This document shows, piece after piece, positions 37,780 to 48,652 of a stretch of 64,000 nt of DNA. Position 1 is the stretch's first letter; every line of letters starts with the position of its first letter. The notes beneath the pieces are model-generated. The model made no database searches. It saw nothing but the letters and a program-made list of their open reading frames with translations, and had not been told where the DNA came from. Origin of the DNA: Nomia melanderi (Eukaryota > Arthropoda > Insecta > Hymenoptera > Halictidae); assembly GCF_051020985.1 (NCBI RefSeq), contig NC_134999.1, forward strand, positions 4,030,001 through 4,094,000. Reading direction: 5' to 3'. The position numbers were made by a program, and so were the translations under genes.

Positions 37780-38027
37780 TTAACCTCTTGCCTTATAATT
37801 TCCTTCACAATTACAGTCGATAGAATGATTTTATTGCTTCTAATTCACTATAATAAGAAGAGCAATCAATACTCGTTCTATATTTACGTCTACTTTATAT
37901 CACTACGATCGATAATAGAAAAATAATATTTCATTTGAATTCAAATGGATTAAATGACATTAGTTGTTAAGGTCTATTTGAAACCTTTGCCACGGGTCTC
38001 ATACAATGTTGTAGGGCAAGGGGCTAA
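37780..38027 (-). mobile_element. family B TTAA element, 248 bp, inverted
   Basis: It starts TTAACCTCTTGCCTTATAAT and ends AATGTTGTAGGGCAAGGGGC followed by TAA. The interior GATAATAGAAAAATAATA and the GGGTCTCATACAATGTTG block are the reverse complement of the family-B core and left end. Non-coding. Confidence 0.75.
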
Positions 38028-38249
38028 CGTCCTATAAAATAATTTTCTTATTTCATTTCCGAAATATGAAACTGTTAAAGACACTTTACTTTCACATATC
38101 GGTCTTAAGTGTATTTGTACAAAGTATGTCCTTCAACTGTTAAAACGACACTTCTCGAAAATTCCCGTACTCGTTACATCGTTACAGTCATGCTACATTC
38201 CTCGTCAATAGACATCAGCAGACACGATTAAAATTAACCGTCGTATCTC

Positions 38250-38790
38250 CGGCTTGAATTCACAGTCGAGCATCAAATGGTGTTAGCATAGTTCCGCTCA
38301 GTGGCCAAAAGTAGCGTCCACGTTTCTGCGAATCCGAAGACCGGCGGGTAACATCAACATTAGGTAGCAGTGTAAACAATTCCGCGGCGTCTAACGATCC
38401 GTCCTTAACCGGAGACTTCGTTCGCCGTCCCAAGGTTGGCATCGGGCCCCGTTCCGGCGCGTTACGTTTGACCTGTTTTCCGCTCTAAGTTCCGAGTTAA
38501 TTGCGTTTACGTGTAACCAAGTCGCCTAGACGGCGAACTAGGGAGACGTTCGTCTCACCATTTTTTACGTCGGTCGACAGGCACGTCTTAATGCGCCCAC
38601 ACACGCGTGCACGATCCGAAAAGGCGAAATTCAATGACTGGGGCCGGATTAATCCTGACGGCGACAGCCAGAAAACGCGGGACACGGCTGCGGAACAACC
38701 AGTATCCTTCAGGGACAGCTCCAGACACGGAATTGCTTTCCTACGTGTACTTATTTAGTTCGAGTAACGATTCATCTTTACTCGAACGAG
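38250..38790. other. G+C-rich island left of the pyrimidine tract
   Basis: CpG-containing. Frames of 60-94 codons on both strands overlap and lack recognisable domains. Confidence 0.35.
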
Positions 38791-38794
38791 TTGC

Positions 38795-39390
38795 TGTCTC
38801 TCTCCCTCTCCCTCTCCCCCTCACTCTCACTCACTCGCCCTCTTTCCCCCCTCACCGCCCCTCACCTGCACCCACCCACTCTCGATCTTGATCTCTTTCT
38901 TCCTTTCATTCTCTTTTCTTTTTCTTTCTTTCTCTTTTCCCATTCTTTTGCTCTCTTTCACTTTCTCTCAATTTCTCTCTATTTTCGCCTTTGCCTTCCA
39001 TCCTCTTCTCTTTTCCTTTTCTTTCGTTTTATCCCTGTCTTCCTCTTTGCTTCCTCTTTCTTTTCTCTTTCTTCTTTTCTGTCTTTCACTATCCTCGTTC
39101 TCGTCTTTGCCTTCTTCCCTTTCTTTCACTTTCTCCTTTTATTTTCTATTCTCTTCCCTCTTTTTTCCTTTCTCTTCTTTCACCTCTTTCTATCACTTTC
39201 TCTTTCCCCTCTCTTTTTATAGCCCTTTCCCTTCTTACCCCCTTCTTTCTCCGTCACTCTCTCTGTTTCATACTTCTTTACTCTCGTTTTCTCTCTTTCT
39301 ATTTCTTTCTCACGTCTTCCTTCCCTTTCACCCTCTTTCGTCCCCAAGATATCGCCCTTCTCACTCTCCCTTTCCCTTTTCTCAGCTATC
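38795..39390 (+). repeat. polypyrimidine tract of about 600 bp
   Basis: The plus strand is overwhelmingly C and T, in TCTC, CTTT and TTTC combinations. Purines, mostly single A, interrupt it only sparsely. The tract produces overlapping frames of 143, 216 and 135 codons in all three plus phases, full of Ser, Phe, Leu and Pro. All are artefacts of the composition. Such tracts can form triplex (H-DNA) structures and act as nucleosome-depleted or GAGA-factor-binding sequence; these roles are general knowledge and not shown here. Confidence 0.85.
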
Positions 39391-39720
39391 GCTCCTAATG
39401 CAACGAATGCCCCGGATAACACTCGCCACGCCGCTCCGCAGCTTGTCCTCGCCCGTTGTTTGCATTCTCGCAAGAACGTTCCGCGGATCGTTTCGCGTTT
39501 CTTGCCCGGCGGAACAACGCGGAATAATCCCGGCGTGAAAGAAGCGGCGTCACCCAGCCCCGCGTTCCGTGCTTTATCTCGGATCCGTGTTTCCTCGGGT
39601 ATTCTATTTGATTCGCGGGAAAACGAGGGGAGGATGGCGGATGACAAGAAAACAATAACGTCGTATCGTTGGTCGCGGGAATATTATCGGCGGGGAATGT
39701 GATCTTATTCGTTACAGTAT
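39391..39720. other. G+C-rich island right of the pyrimidine tract
   Basis: CpG-rich. Frames on both strands (80 plus, 109 and 155 minus) overlap, and part of the longest minus frame is the complement of the pyrimidine tract. With the island at 38.25-38.79 kb it flanks the tract on both sides, giving a 1.4-kb G+C-rich unit. Confidence 0.4.
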
Positions 39721-39990
39721 GCATCCCGTCGAGAAAAGGCGAAGTTGAACAGTGAATGGAATCGATTAGCTCGGATGCTTCACCGCTTGAGCGTATTTTA
39801 TTGGAACAATGAAAGGGAAACCGGTGTTCGTGAAGAAAATCTGTCTTACAGTTAATGAAAGGGAAGCAAACTCTTCAATTTCCTTGAGAACGCGACAACC
39901 AAATGGGACAAGTTGGTAAATAATTAAAGAAATAGTAAACACGAATCTGCGTGAAATGATTAGTTTTTAAAACATTTTTTTGTTGAACCT

Positions 39991-40134
39991 TTAACATAGG
40001 ACGTTGAATTATACACTGAATTCTTAAATATTAAAAAGCAAGATATTATTGCATGAAAAAATGAACTATTTGTATGCATGTAATTGTCTACTGTAATGTC
40101 ATCTATATAACGATATTCGTCCTCAAAGAGTTAA
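39991..40134. mobile_element. short TTAA-type element, about 144 bp
   Basis: The left end TTAACATAGGACG and the right end in reverse complement TTAACTCTTTGAGGACGAAT share TTAAC and GGACG. The match is weaker than for other elements. The right end resembles family F. Confidence 0.4.
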
Positions 40135-41229
40135 ACAATTTATAGATTTTTGCATATACTCAATAAAAGATGTTCTCCGAATTTACGTGTAAACGTATCA
40201 AATTCTAATGAAGATCATAATTGAACGCTACAGGCCAATTTTCATTATCATGAAGTATAATGCGTGGCAGATGTAGGTGTTTGCAATGACTAGATACAGC
40301 AGAAAATAGAATTTCTTATTTTACAGTTACATCACCGTCCTATTTACATATCTTCATATATTAGAATAATAGAAAGCAAAATAGTCAAATTTTATCCTTT
40401 CTTTTTCCCCCTTTCCTTTCCACATTCTTCCCCAAATCCGCACTAAAATTAATTAATCATACTTCTTCCTCTTTTACAAAAACATAATAGAAGGAACAGA
40501 AGTATGCTATTTTAATATTCCATACATTGAAAAGCTGTAGCACATAATTTAATAGTAAATATTAAATTTTATAATTTTGTTACGTTGAAACAAGTAAGGT
40601 AAAGACACCAGGAATTGAGCTGGTATCAGTATCGACCATTTTTCAGGAAAACGAAAAAATAAGGCAGAGTGTATATACTGCGGAATCTACCGACCCAACT
40701 CCGAAATACTTTTACCTGAATTAAATTGTTTACCGTAAAAACCAACAATTGATTTCATTGACGTTGGCTGTATGCCTCCAATTTCCAACATGGAATTAAT
40801 TTCTTTCCGTATCTGTTTGTCCTTTTACTTGTAATTTCTCATAATCGTTGCGAATAAATGATATTAAAATAATCACCTTTAATGTTTTTAGTCTTACTAT
40901 AAGCGGTCAACTAATAACTAGCATATAATCAATTACTAGATTTCTCGTGTTAAAGGATAGTCAACTTCCAACGCAAGCATTAAATTTTCAAAAAATGTCT
41001 ATAACATTTGGATAATACAACTATTTCAAAAATGTTCGCTTTGTTACATAATGTAAAAGGTTCAAACAGCATTTTCACGCATAGAGTCCATCTATTTAAT
41101 AAAAGAGCAAGCATTTACTATTATTCACGCAGAACATTTTTCTTAATTGGTCAACTACTGAAGCTTTCACCTTAACGACTCTTGCCAAAAAAGAAGATTA
41201 ATAGCTTTTCTCGACACTTTCTTCGCCAG
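40135..41229. other. A+T-rich, no gene seen
   Basis: Nothing recognised beyond short repeats. Confidence 0.4.
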
Positions 41230-41770
41230 TATCAAAGCTATAATGTAGACGCAGCCTAGCGCAGCTCTGTCAGTCTAACGTAACCCTTAGACAATGGTTC
41301 ACGGGATAGTCGAGCACTGTCAAGGACACCGCCATATCCGAGTATCCCTTTTCTTGCAATTATCCCTAATCTTATATATTATTATGAATAGACACGGTGC
41401 TAGGATGATGAGACACGCAAGAAGTAGGGGTTTAAAGCGACAGGTGTGACGGCATTTGTTGAGGGCTCATCAGTGCTGGGAGGATAGCGTCCGATAGCAA
41501 AGGCGAGTATAGGAGATCCACGACGTCTCGTAGTAATTAGGCTGGCTAATCACCCCGGGGCATGTTATCTTAATGGCCACCGTTATGCCGTGACATCACA
41601 ACTACCCCTGTCTGCCGGTAGTTTAATTGCTCCGATAGGTTCGTATGCCACTCCGTTGTAGAATATCAGGCCAATGTCGATGGGCTCCCTACAATGGGCT
41701 GCCGGTACGCTCTTCCGGTTCCGTATCAACCGTGAAAACGCCCTTATATGGGAACCACCTGAATGTCCCC
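41230..41770. promoter_or_regulatory. motif-dense block, candidate enhancer
   Basis: 540 bases of balanced composition with no long A/T run and no usable frame, between A+T-rich flanks. It contains AGTAATTAGGCTGGCTAATC near 41531 (two homeodomain-type sites, TAATTA and TAATC) and CACCCCGGGGC. GTTATCTTAATGG overlaps a GATA-type site and an ATTA-type site. CGTGACATCA resembles a CRE/AP-1-like site, and TTGTAG / CTACAA form an inverted pair. The pattern fits a developmental enhancer, but function and conservation are inferred. Confidence 0.3.
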
Positions 41771-42017
41771 CGTAACTAATGCGAAAACAACTTCTGAGCT
41801 ATTATAGATTTTAAACTTCTGGTTTATTTAACTGAACTAGATGGTTTTGGTTTCAGACTGTTTGACTTTGCTTCCATGTGTTGTCTTTGTTGGGGTAGCA
41901 ATGTTGGAGCTTATTTAAGATATTGTGTGATTATATTGTCTGCTATGATACAGTATCTGATACTGATTTGCTTCAAATTTTCAAAGTATATTACGTTAGG
42001 TGAGAAATATTATAAAT
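41771..42017. other. A+T-rich spacer
   Basis: No feature recognised. Confidence 0.35.
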
Positions 42018-42262
42018 TTGTCCCTTACCCTATATTCCTCAACTGTATGAGGTAAAACAACTTTACCATTAATAATTCAGTAGAAAAATAAAAAAAATGT
42101 TATATTTATTCTGTGGCTACGTTTACTACAAATGTTAAAGATTCATAATAGACAAGAAAATTTAATTTCTGTAAAAATTAAACGAATGACGTTTAGACTT
42201 GTCGAATTCATTTAAAAATATTCACCACGAGTCTGCCATGTTATTATAAGGCAATGGGTCAA
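42018..42262 (-). mobile_element. family B TTAA element, about 245 bp, inverted
   Basis: The left end TTTGTCCCTTACCCTATATT pairs with the right end in reverse complement, TTGACCCATTGCCTTATAAT. CACGAGTCTGCCATG and TCGAATTCATTTAAAAAT near the right side are the reverse complement of the family-B left half. Both flanking TTAA sites are mutated. Non-coding. Confidence 0.6.
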
Positions 42263-42860
42263 GGTAAAAGGAGACAAATAGTTTTATCTTACTATGATTA
42301 ATTACTGGAATCAAAGGATTCTTATAAAACCTGATAACTTAGTTTCGTAAAATTGTATCCAATTAGTTTGAAAACTTTTTATCAGTTTGTTCGAATATAA
42401 AAATATTCATGTTATAAACCGGTTTGGGTGCAATTGGAACGAGTCCAGACTGGGAATTTTCAGAAAATCCACATCGAATAATTGGAAACGTCTAGTGGCT
42501 CGCATTAATCAGTCACAATTGATTTTCTTAATGCGAAAGCTGCCGCGGTTCTGTTGTTAATATTTGAATATGATAATACCGTGATGAAGTATTCAAATCC
42601 CGAAACACTTTCATCGCCCCGGGGGCCTCGGAAGCCGCAAGAGAATTTGTACCATTTGCAACTTCTTAGGATGCGGGACAAGCAAGACGCATCCTCGCCA
42701 TCTCGGAAATTACATCCAGTTGCATCTTAATGCACAAATGATATTCAAGCTTTAAAAACTTTCGTATTATACTGAAATAACAGGCGAGCAACTTACTCCA
42801 CGATTACTCCCATCCTTTTTTCTACCTCCCAGCGCGAATCTTTTTCCACAATGAAAAACT
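42263..42860. other. mixed A+T-rich and balanced DNA
   Basis: 42440-42720 is more balanced, with GCCCCGGGGGCCTCGG near 42615. No frame or domain. Confidence 0.35.
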
Positions 42861-42862
42861 GC

Positions 42863-43225
42863 AATTGTCAAGCGCAATATTGTATTCTTCTTTCCAACGG
42901 AAAGGTAATTTACGTTACCTTCATAATAATTCTCGTAGTTATTTTCAACTATTTGAATACTTTCTAATTAGAAATGCATACAAATTCTTCTCCGACGAGA
43001 AAATATAATTGTCATCATCGTGTTTTTCCTCGCAACGGAATGTTCATTTACGTTGTCCTCGTAAGAATTATCCTGCTAATTTTCTACTATTTTAATATTT
43101 CCTAATTGGAAACGTGTATAAATATTATGCGATGAGAAAATACGGTTGTCCTGTTTATTATTGTATTCTTTTCCTTCAATGAAATGGTAATTTACAATTA
43201 TTTTAGACTAATTTTTGTATAACCT
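42863..43225 (+). repeat. degenerate tandem repeat, about 2.6 units of 137-144 bp
   Basis: Units start near 42863, 43007 and 43144. Shared blocks in order: AATTGTC, TTCCAACGGAAAGGTAATTT (CGCAACGGAATGTTCATTT in unit 2), TTACGTTRYCCTC, AGTTATTTTCAACTATTT, CCTAATTRGAAA and CGAYGAGAAAATA. Unit 3 is truncated. Divergence between units is substantial, so the array is old. Non-coding. Confidence 0.75.
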
Positions 43226-43792
43226 TTCAAATGTTATGATTTTATTAGTAAATATAATTAATAAATATGAAATATGTTTTCACAGAAATAGCGAAAGCAA
43301 GGCTAATTGCTTGTAATAAACGGGAGGAATTTATTTTTTCTCTGCTTCTTGAACTAATGATGTCTTACAACATAGAAAAATGTTGAAAAATTATTCAAAC
43401 AACTGAAGAAACGAAAATAGATAAGGTAAATGTTATTCATCTTCTGTGGTTTTAAAACAAATTTATTTTTCTCTTCAGTGTTATTTACCGCAAAATAATT
43501 TATAAAGAAAAGAATTTGAATTTTTTTAGATTCCTTTTTACTATGAATATCGAAACATTACTTCACTCCGAGGAAACTATTTTTACTGTAAAAAGAAATT
43601 TACAGCTTCGCGTTACATCTTTTCGGTGAACATTTCCAGTTTTCAGAAGTTTCTCTAAGTAGGACACGACTCGCAGTATCCATTCGAATATTTTCGGCAG
43701 TTGTAAAAGTTCTACAACACACTTAAATTTTATCGAAGAAAACATATCAGAAAATTTGAAATGCGAAATCGGAACAATAGAATGAAAATTCA
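43226..43792. other. A+T-rich, no gene seen
   Basis: The 76-codon minus frame at 43563-43793 has no recognisable motif. Confidence 0.4.
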
Positions 43793-43955
43793 TTAACTCT
43801 GTATCCTAATAATATTGTGCCAGAGTCGTGACCAAAATGTAAAACTGAATTCAACAGATCTACATATAATTTACTTCTTATTAATGTACTTTAAATATTA
43901 CTACTCCGCCCTCCATTATATAATAAATTATTAACGATAAAGCAGTTTTATCAAA
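43793..43955 (+). mobile_element. family B element, truncated on the right
   Basis: TTAACTCTGTATCCTAATAA followed by TATTGTGCCAGAGTCG, then ACTGAATTCAACAGATCT and TAATAAATTATTAACGATAA, follow the order of family-B landmarks seen at 48.65 and 61.18 kb. The GGGCAAGGGG right end is missing. Confidence 0.6.
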
Positions 43956-44539
43956 ACTTTTAAATGTGTAATTCATTGGTATCCTAAATAATTTTGGTTG
44001 CTTTATTGAATTCTCTTGTATGTGTTCCTATATTATACTCTTGCTCCAACTGACTTTTCTTTGCTCATCTGCCAACTTTTCCTCCGAGCCACTTTGATTG
44101 CAGTCTTTTCTATCTTTCAACAATTAAATAAAGATAAAAAATGAATTAACTAAAGGAAACTTTTAATTCCATATGGAAATTCAAACTTTCTATTTTTAAA
44201 CACAATTATCCAAATAACGAATCTTTATAATATAAAAATACTACACGAATTAACAAACCATAAAATATTAATTGAAATTATAGATGCTGATTTCTTAAAA
44301 ATGAGTTCTATTTATTTTGTCTACAATAACTGTCACATAAATTTTATCACATAGTCGTAAAAGGAAATCAAGGAAAAAATTCAACTTATTTTGTTGCGAC
44401 AAATAATTCCATGAACAAAAATTTTTTATTCTTGAATAATGTAAGCTCTGCTAAAATTTTATGCTATACGTCGTTCGATAATCCTTTTGAAATATTCAAT
44501 AGATCTAATAAAGTCATTTCATTGTCAGTAACAACTGTT
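43956..44539. other. A+T-rich, no gene seen
   Basis: Nothing recognised. Confidence 0.4.
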
Positions 44540-44990
44540 AAGTGGGTCTAAACGCTTGAACAGTCGAAATGCAACATGTTTAGCATTGCGACTGTTATAA
44601 TCTAACCAAATTGGCCGTCAACAGACCGTCGGATAATCATTCAGCGCAGCGTAACAATTAACGTCGAGAGCATGACTTGTATCATAGCTCGATGGAAGCA
44701 ATCGGTCACGTGACGCCAGTCGCTGCGAGTTGAAACAGCATGAAAATTAATTAGCAAGACGAGCCAGGAGAAAGCTTCTCATCAGTGTTTACTCTTTAGT
44801 CATTGTCCGATCACGTTCGACGGGTGATCAATCTTGAAAGCAAATAGATTTTCGTTTCAGCGGAAAAAGATGAAAAGTTCCGCTGCACCACGGTTATTCC
44901 CGAGGTCAGTCTGTGAGCGATTGCTTCCTTATTCTCGTCCCGAAGATTCATTGATTATATCAACGCGTTGAAAGGAAACAGCGTTACACG
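44540..44990. promoter_or_regulatory. balanced block with a perfect-armed hairpin, candidate regulatory
   Basis: Within this block AACAGTCG...CGACTGTT form an inverted repeat at 44559-44596, with inner ATGC/GCAT pairs and a short A+T loop. Nearby are ATCGGTCACGTGACGCCAGT (palindromic GTCACGTGAC, an E-box core) near 44701, AAAATTAATTAGCAAG (homeodomain type) and ATCACGTTCGACGGGTGATC near 44811. No frame. A conserved regulatory element is plausible, not shown. Confidence 0.3.
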
Positions 44991-45280
44991 AGACTTATTT
45001 CACTGGCAAATACCCTGAAAATGTTAATTAATGTTTACGCTGGCAGAGCGATTCGATCAGCATTCGGTATCCATCGATGCCGAACTGAATTCTTAATGTA
45101 TGCTGATGACCTGTAGATCAATCAATGCATTTATAATTCACTACGTACTTCATTAGTTTTGGAAAACATTAATAAGTTTCACGAATGCTGTTGTGTAAAC
45201 AAATTATCTATACTTTAGACGAATTTAATACAGTTAATTGTGTGGCTTAAAACAGTAATGGTCTAACTCCTCTTTCTGGG
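44991..45280. other. spacer, no feature seen
   Basis: Moderately A+T-rich, nothing recognised. Confidence 0.35.
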
Positions 45281-45445
45281 TCGTTGAGGAAGAAAGCTTT
45301 TGTGAAATGTTTTTTCGTTAATTAGATAATATTAAAATTACTAATATTAATAATTAACAGTGATTAATATTATTAATAACACTGTAACAGTAGTATGTAA
45401 TTAATTCGAAAACATTTCACTTTCTTCCACGAGAACTCAAAGAAG
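45281..45445. mobile_element. foldback (inverted-repeat) element, about 165 bp
   Basis: The left arm GAGGAAGAAAGCTTTTGTGA, then AATGTTTTTTCGTTAATTA, pairs with the right arm TAATTAATTCGAAAACATTT, then CACTTTCTTCC. Arms are about 35-40 bases and the centre is rich in TATTAATA strings, so a single strand could fold into one long hairpin. A truncated relative lies at 23025-23150. Non-coding MITE or foldback element. Confidence 0.65.
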
Positions 45446-45599
45446 ACTACTATGATGCTGAGCTACTCAGTTATAAAATAAATAATTCACTTGACAATTA
45501 TTTTCTACATATAATTCTAATTCTAATTTAATTTTAATCGAGCACTTTAAAAATGTACTGTGAAGTTTTTTTAATTTTTCGCTCCGTATATAAATGACT
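45446..45599. other. A+T-rich spacer
   Basis: No feature recognised. Confidence 0.3.
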
Positions 45600-46300
45600 A
45601 CTAACACAGAAATGGTTTTCCATTTCTGCTGGAACTATATGCATATTCAAGAACGCCACAATAGAAAGCATCGAAAATACAGGCAGCAGTATGAAACAAT
45701 AGACCATATAATACTAGGATGTAAAATATGCAAGTAGAATACAGGTCTGAAGGAATGCAATGCAGCAGTAAAAATCATACGCCAGGAAGTTATCCAAAAA
45801 TGTCATCTCTTCTTATAAAAGACTTCAAGTTACACATACAATCCTACAAGCATACTGATGAGACGGAAGTGCAAGTAGAATTAGAAAGACTGCACAATAC
45901 TTGTTATGATGTTAGTCACTGAAATAATAACTACGTAGAATCATAAATCATACGGGAAGTAATCGTTATGAGAATCTACAGTATGTGATGTAGATTCTGA
46001 GCTTTCGACGTGACTAACAACTTAATCGAGCTTATTTACTGCTTGGCTTGAATATGTTACAAACAAGGATTAGAGGGGACCAGCACTGAATTTATTTAGA
46101 ATAACAATAATAATTCATTTTCTTAATTTATATGTGCATTCAAGCAATTTTTACGTCGTAGTTTATTATAATGTATATTTTGTTCGATACTGATATTATT
46201 TATAAGTTTCTTTTTTTACGGATCTACTATTATTTTTGTATTTGCACTCTGCAATGAATTAATTCCTTATAATAAATTAATAATAATAATCATAATAATG
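45600..46300 (+). pseudogene. 3' end of a non-LTR retrotransposon (degraded)
   Basis: In the plus frame at 45684-45734 the conceptual peptide includes QQYETIDHIILGCK. This matches the ETIDHI..GC pattern near the C terminus of reverse transcriptases from several non-LTR clades, downstream of the polymerase domain. The upstream residues of the CxxC half are lost, and the frame stops soon after. A plausible 3' untranslated part follows, ending in a TAA-type repeat (TAATAATAATCATAATAATG, 46281-46300), the usual kind of 3' tail. The element is 5'-truncated and inactive. The motif is short, so the clade is left open. Confidence 0.55.
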
Positions 46301-46839
46301 AAAATTCACGGGACGATTTAAAAAGGAACTTATTTTTGGAACCTCATTCTTTTACAGTATAAAGTCATTTATTAAACCGTGTAATTTTTGCACATTGTAC
46401 CAAAATTTGTTTGATAAATTGTTTACACAGCTCAATAAATCTTTCGTAAGGATTCGAGACAGAAGAATCAGAAACAAAAACTACGCCTAGAAGTGATTCG
46501 GAACTAGAAACATCCAAAATAATTCGCAGAAAAATCTTCGGTGAACAACAAATTCTAAGAATCATATTATTTTTTAATTATTTTCATCAATTCTTTCATA
46601 CCAACGTCGAATACGTAAATACAATCAATTATATCAGAATTTCGATGATTCCATTCAGTCAAAATAAATCGTGAAAAAAGAAAACAAAATATTTAAAAGA
46701 AAAAGAAAAAAATAATTCGCGGTAAATTAAAATAGTGTAAAAAAAAAAATCGTGTAAAAGCAGAATTCGAATTGAATGAACTTTTATCTTGTTATTAATT
46801 TGAAAACGGCACGGTGTTTCTCCAAACAGAAATTACAAT
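46301..46839. other. A+T-rich, no gene seen
   Basis: The 66-codon minus frame at 46365-46565 has no motif. A-rich runs occur at 46670-46750. Confidence 0.4.
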
Positions 46840-47340
46840 TTTGCAACATCCTCTACAATGCAGGAGCTAACCAAGTTCCTAATGCTGCTTAGGCCGTGCC
46901 TAATACGCGCTATATTATCACCCTGCCAGAGATAAGTCAGCATTAATTATTGACGATAACGCGGTAAACTAACCCCCCGGCAGCATTAATTATGCTAATC
47001 ATTATGCTAATGATTATACGACCAGCTCTTAGCCACTTCATGCATGTATGCATGAGTAACTGACAAGTAATCATACTTAATTGTTCGATCGCATAATCGC
47101 TCTCAACGGATGAGACGGTAAAAACCAACGTCGCCGAACAAAGAAGGAATCTGTATAGCTTTCTAGCTATATCATCCACCTCGACCACTAATTTCTACTG
47201 ACGCCTAACTGCTCGACTCTAACTAGCCCCTTTTAGCGTCCCCGCAGTTAATGCGGCGTAATGGTTCGATATTAATTAAGAGCCATTCTTACGACGTTGC
47301 CGCGGACCCGCGCATTCTTGTAGTTGATTACGGACGATCA
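46840..47340. promoter_or_regulatory. candidate enhancer with POU/homeodomain-like sites
   Basis: The core at about 46978-47019 carries AGCATTAATTATGCTAATCA followed by TTATGCTAATGATTATA: two octamer-like ATGCTAAT strings plus TAATTA sites. A further GTCAGCATTAATTATTG lies near 46936, so AGCATTAATTA occurs twice about 42 bases apart. CATGCATGTATGCATGA lies near 47041. The flanks (47180-47340) are balanced and CpG-containing. Such clusters are typical of neural or developmental enhancers bound by POU and homeodomain factors. The sites are seen; the function is inferred. Confidence 0.4.
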
Positions 47341-47430
47341 TGCAAATTCAACATTTTAAGTGCCAACTTGTACGCGTAAAAGCTTGACACGAATTCTAGC
47401 AAATATACGTGTTATATCGAAGGTGTCAGT

Positions 47431-47608
47431 TTAACACTGAAACTATCGAGCAGTTAAATTGACTTTTTGAAATTCCTGTATAGAAACTTCAAGAGTGCAT
47501 CTATTGAGACTTTAATTGATTTATAATTCAGTTGGCGTATTGCTAAATCAATTTCGTTAACAATTTCTCAGAGAAACATTCTGTTAGCTTTTTAATAATT
47601 GCAAAATA
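47431..47608. mobile_element. family A element, right end missing
   Basis: TTAACACTGAAACTATCGAG then CAGTTAAATTGACTTTTTGA and TTGCTAAATCAATTTCG match the family-A left end and body. The GGGTCATTTTGACCCG right end is absent, replaced after about 47608 by A+T-rich sequence. Confidence 0.75.
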
Positions 47609-48022
47609 TTTATTTTGTTTTCGTATGAGTGACATTACTGAGCACACTGAAATAAAAATGTTGTTTTCGTTACACTTTCTACATTTTAAATAATTACTTA
47701 TCTATACATGCCTACGCTACCCTGATTTATTTGTCTTAATGCACTATTTAAATTATTTCCACAATTTTGCAAATGAGAATTGCAAATTATCCACGCCGAA
47801 TCAATAAACTTCGTTGGATCATAATATATTTCCGTCGTAGAGAATAAAAGAAATTGAAATTTCATTTACGGACGAATATTTTTACTTCAATCTTATTACT
47901 CATTACTTCAATCGAATAACTCAAATGTTCTGGTGCCGGACTAAAACACATTTATCGCATCACAGAAACGCTGCCCGCAATGCAAAATTGATTTGAGACG
48001 AAATAAATCGAAATGGTCGGTT
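47609..48022. other. A+T-rich spacer
   Basis: Nothing recognised. Confidence 0.35.
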
Positions 48023-48652
48023 TTAACACTAGGTTTACAGACCGATCCAATAGATATTAAATTTTATAAAATTACTTGATAAAAGTTTAAGTCGATTTTG
48101 ACTGATGCAATTATATGAATACGTAACTTAGTACTCTGTTTTTGAAACTCTAAATTCCGAGATCTACATAAATAAGCAGTAGAAGTCTGCGAGAACCGGA
48201 AAATGTTATTTGATCACATTTGATGTTATTTCAACCCGACCTGATCCGATCATTGTGTTCCCGAAAGAATCAAGTTTAAGGAAAAAAAAGTTTGTTCATA
48301 ATTTCAAGTAAAAGAAAATAATAAATTCAATAAAATATAATAAAATATTATTCATTTACTATTTTTGCTCCATATTTCATTCTTTATTATTTCGAGAATA
48401 TAAAAATGTATATAATACAAAATACGAATTTATATAATATAAATATATAATATAAACAATTTCAACAAAAGGTCAACTTTTTAACAAGAACTATCACAAC
48501 ATTCAGTACAAGATTCAGTAGACCACTAAAAACAATTAAAAACAGATATTCGATGACCTAAACGAGACCGATCCATCTCATTCAGAATTACCCTATCTTT
48601 CTAAGAACAGTACAGACATCTGTATAATAAACGTAGGCAAATCCAACGTTAA
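48023..48652. mobile_element. family C TTAA element, about 630 bp
   Basis: The left end is TTAACACTAGGTTTACAGAC. The right end in reverse complement is TTAACGTTGGATTTGCCTAC. It is much longer than the 171-bp copy at 37.5 kb, either a longer family member or a copy containing insertions. The interior is A+T-rich without a frame. Its right TTAA (48649-48652) is shared with the following family-B element. Confidence 0.6.

Noticed and set aside
38888..39538. 216-codon plus-strand open frame
   Set aside because: It lies mostly in the polypyrimidine tract, so the product is Ser/Phe/Leu/Pro low complexity. Frames in the other two plus phases are also open. Composition explains it.
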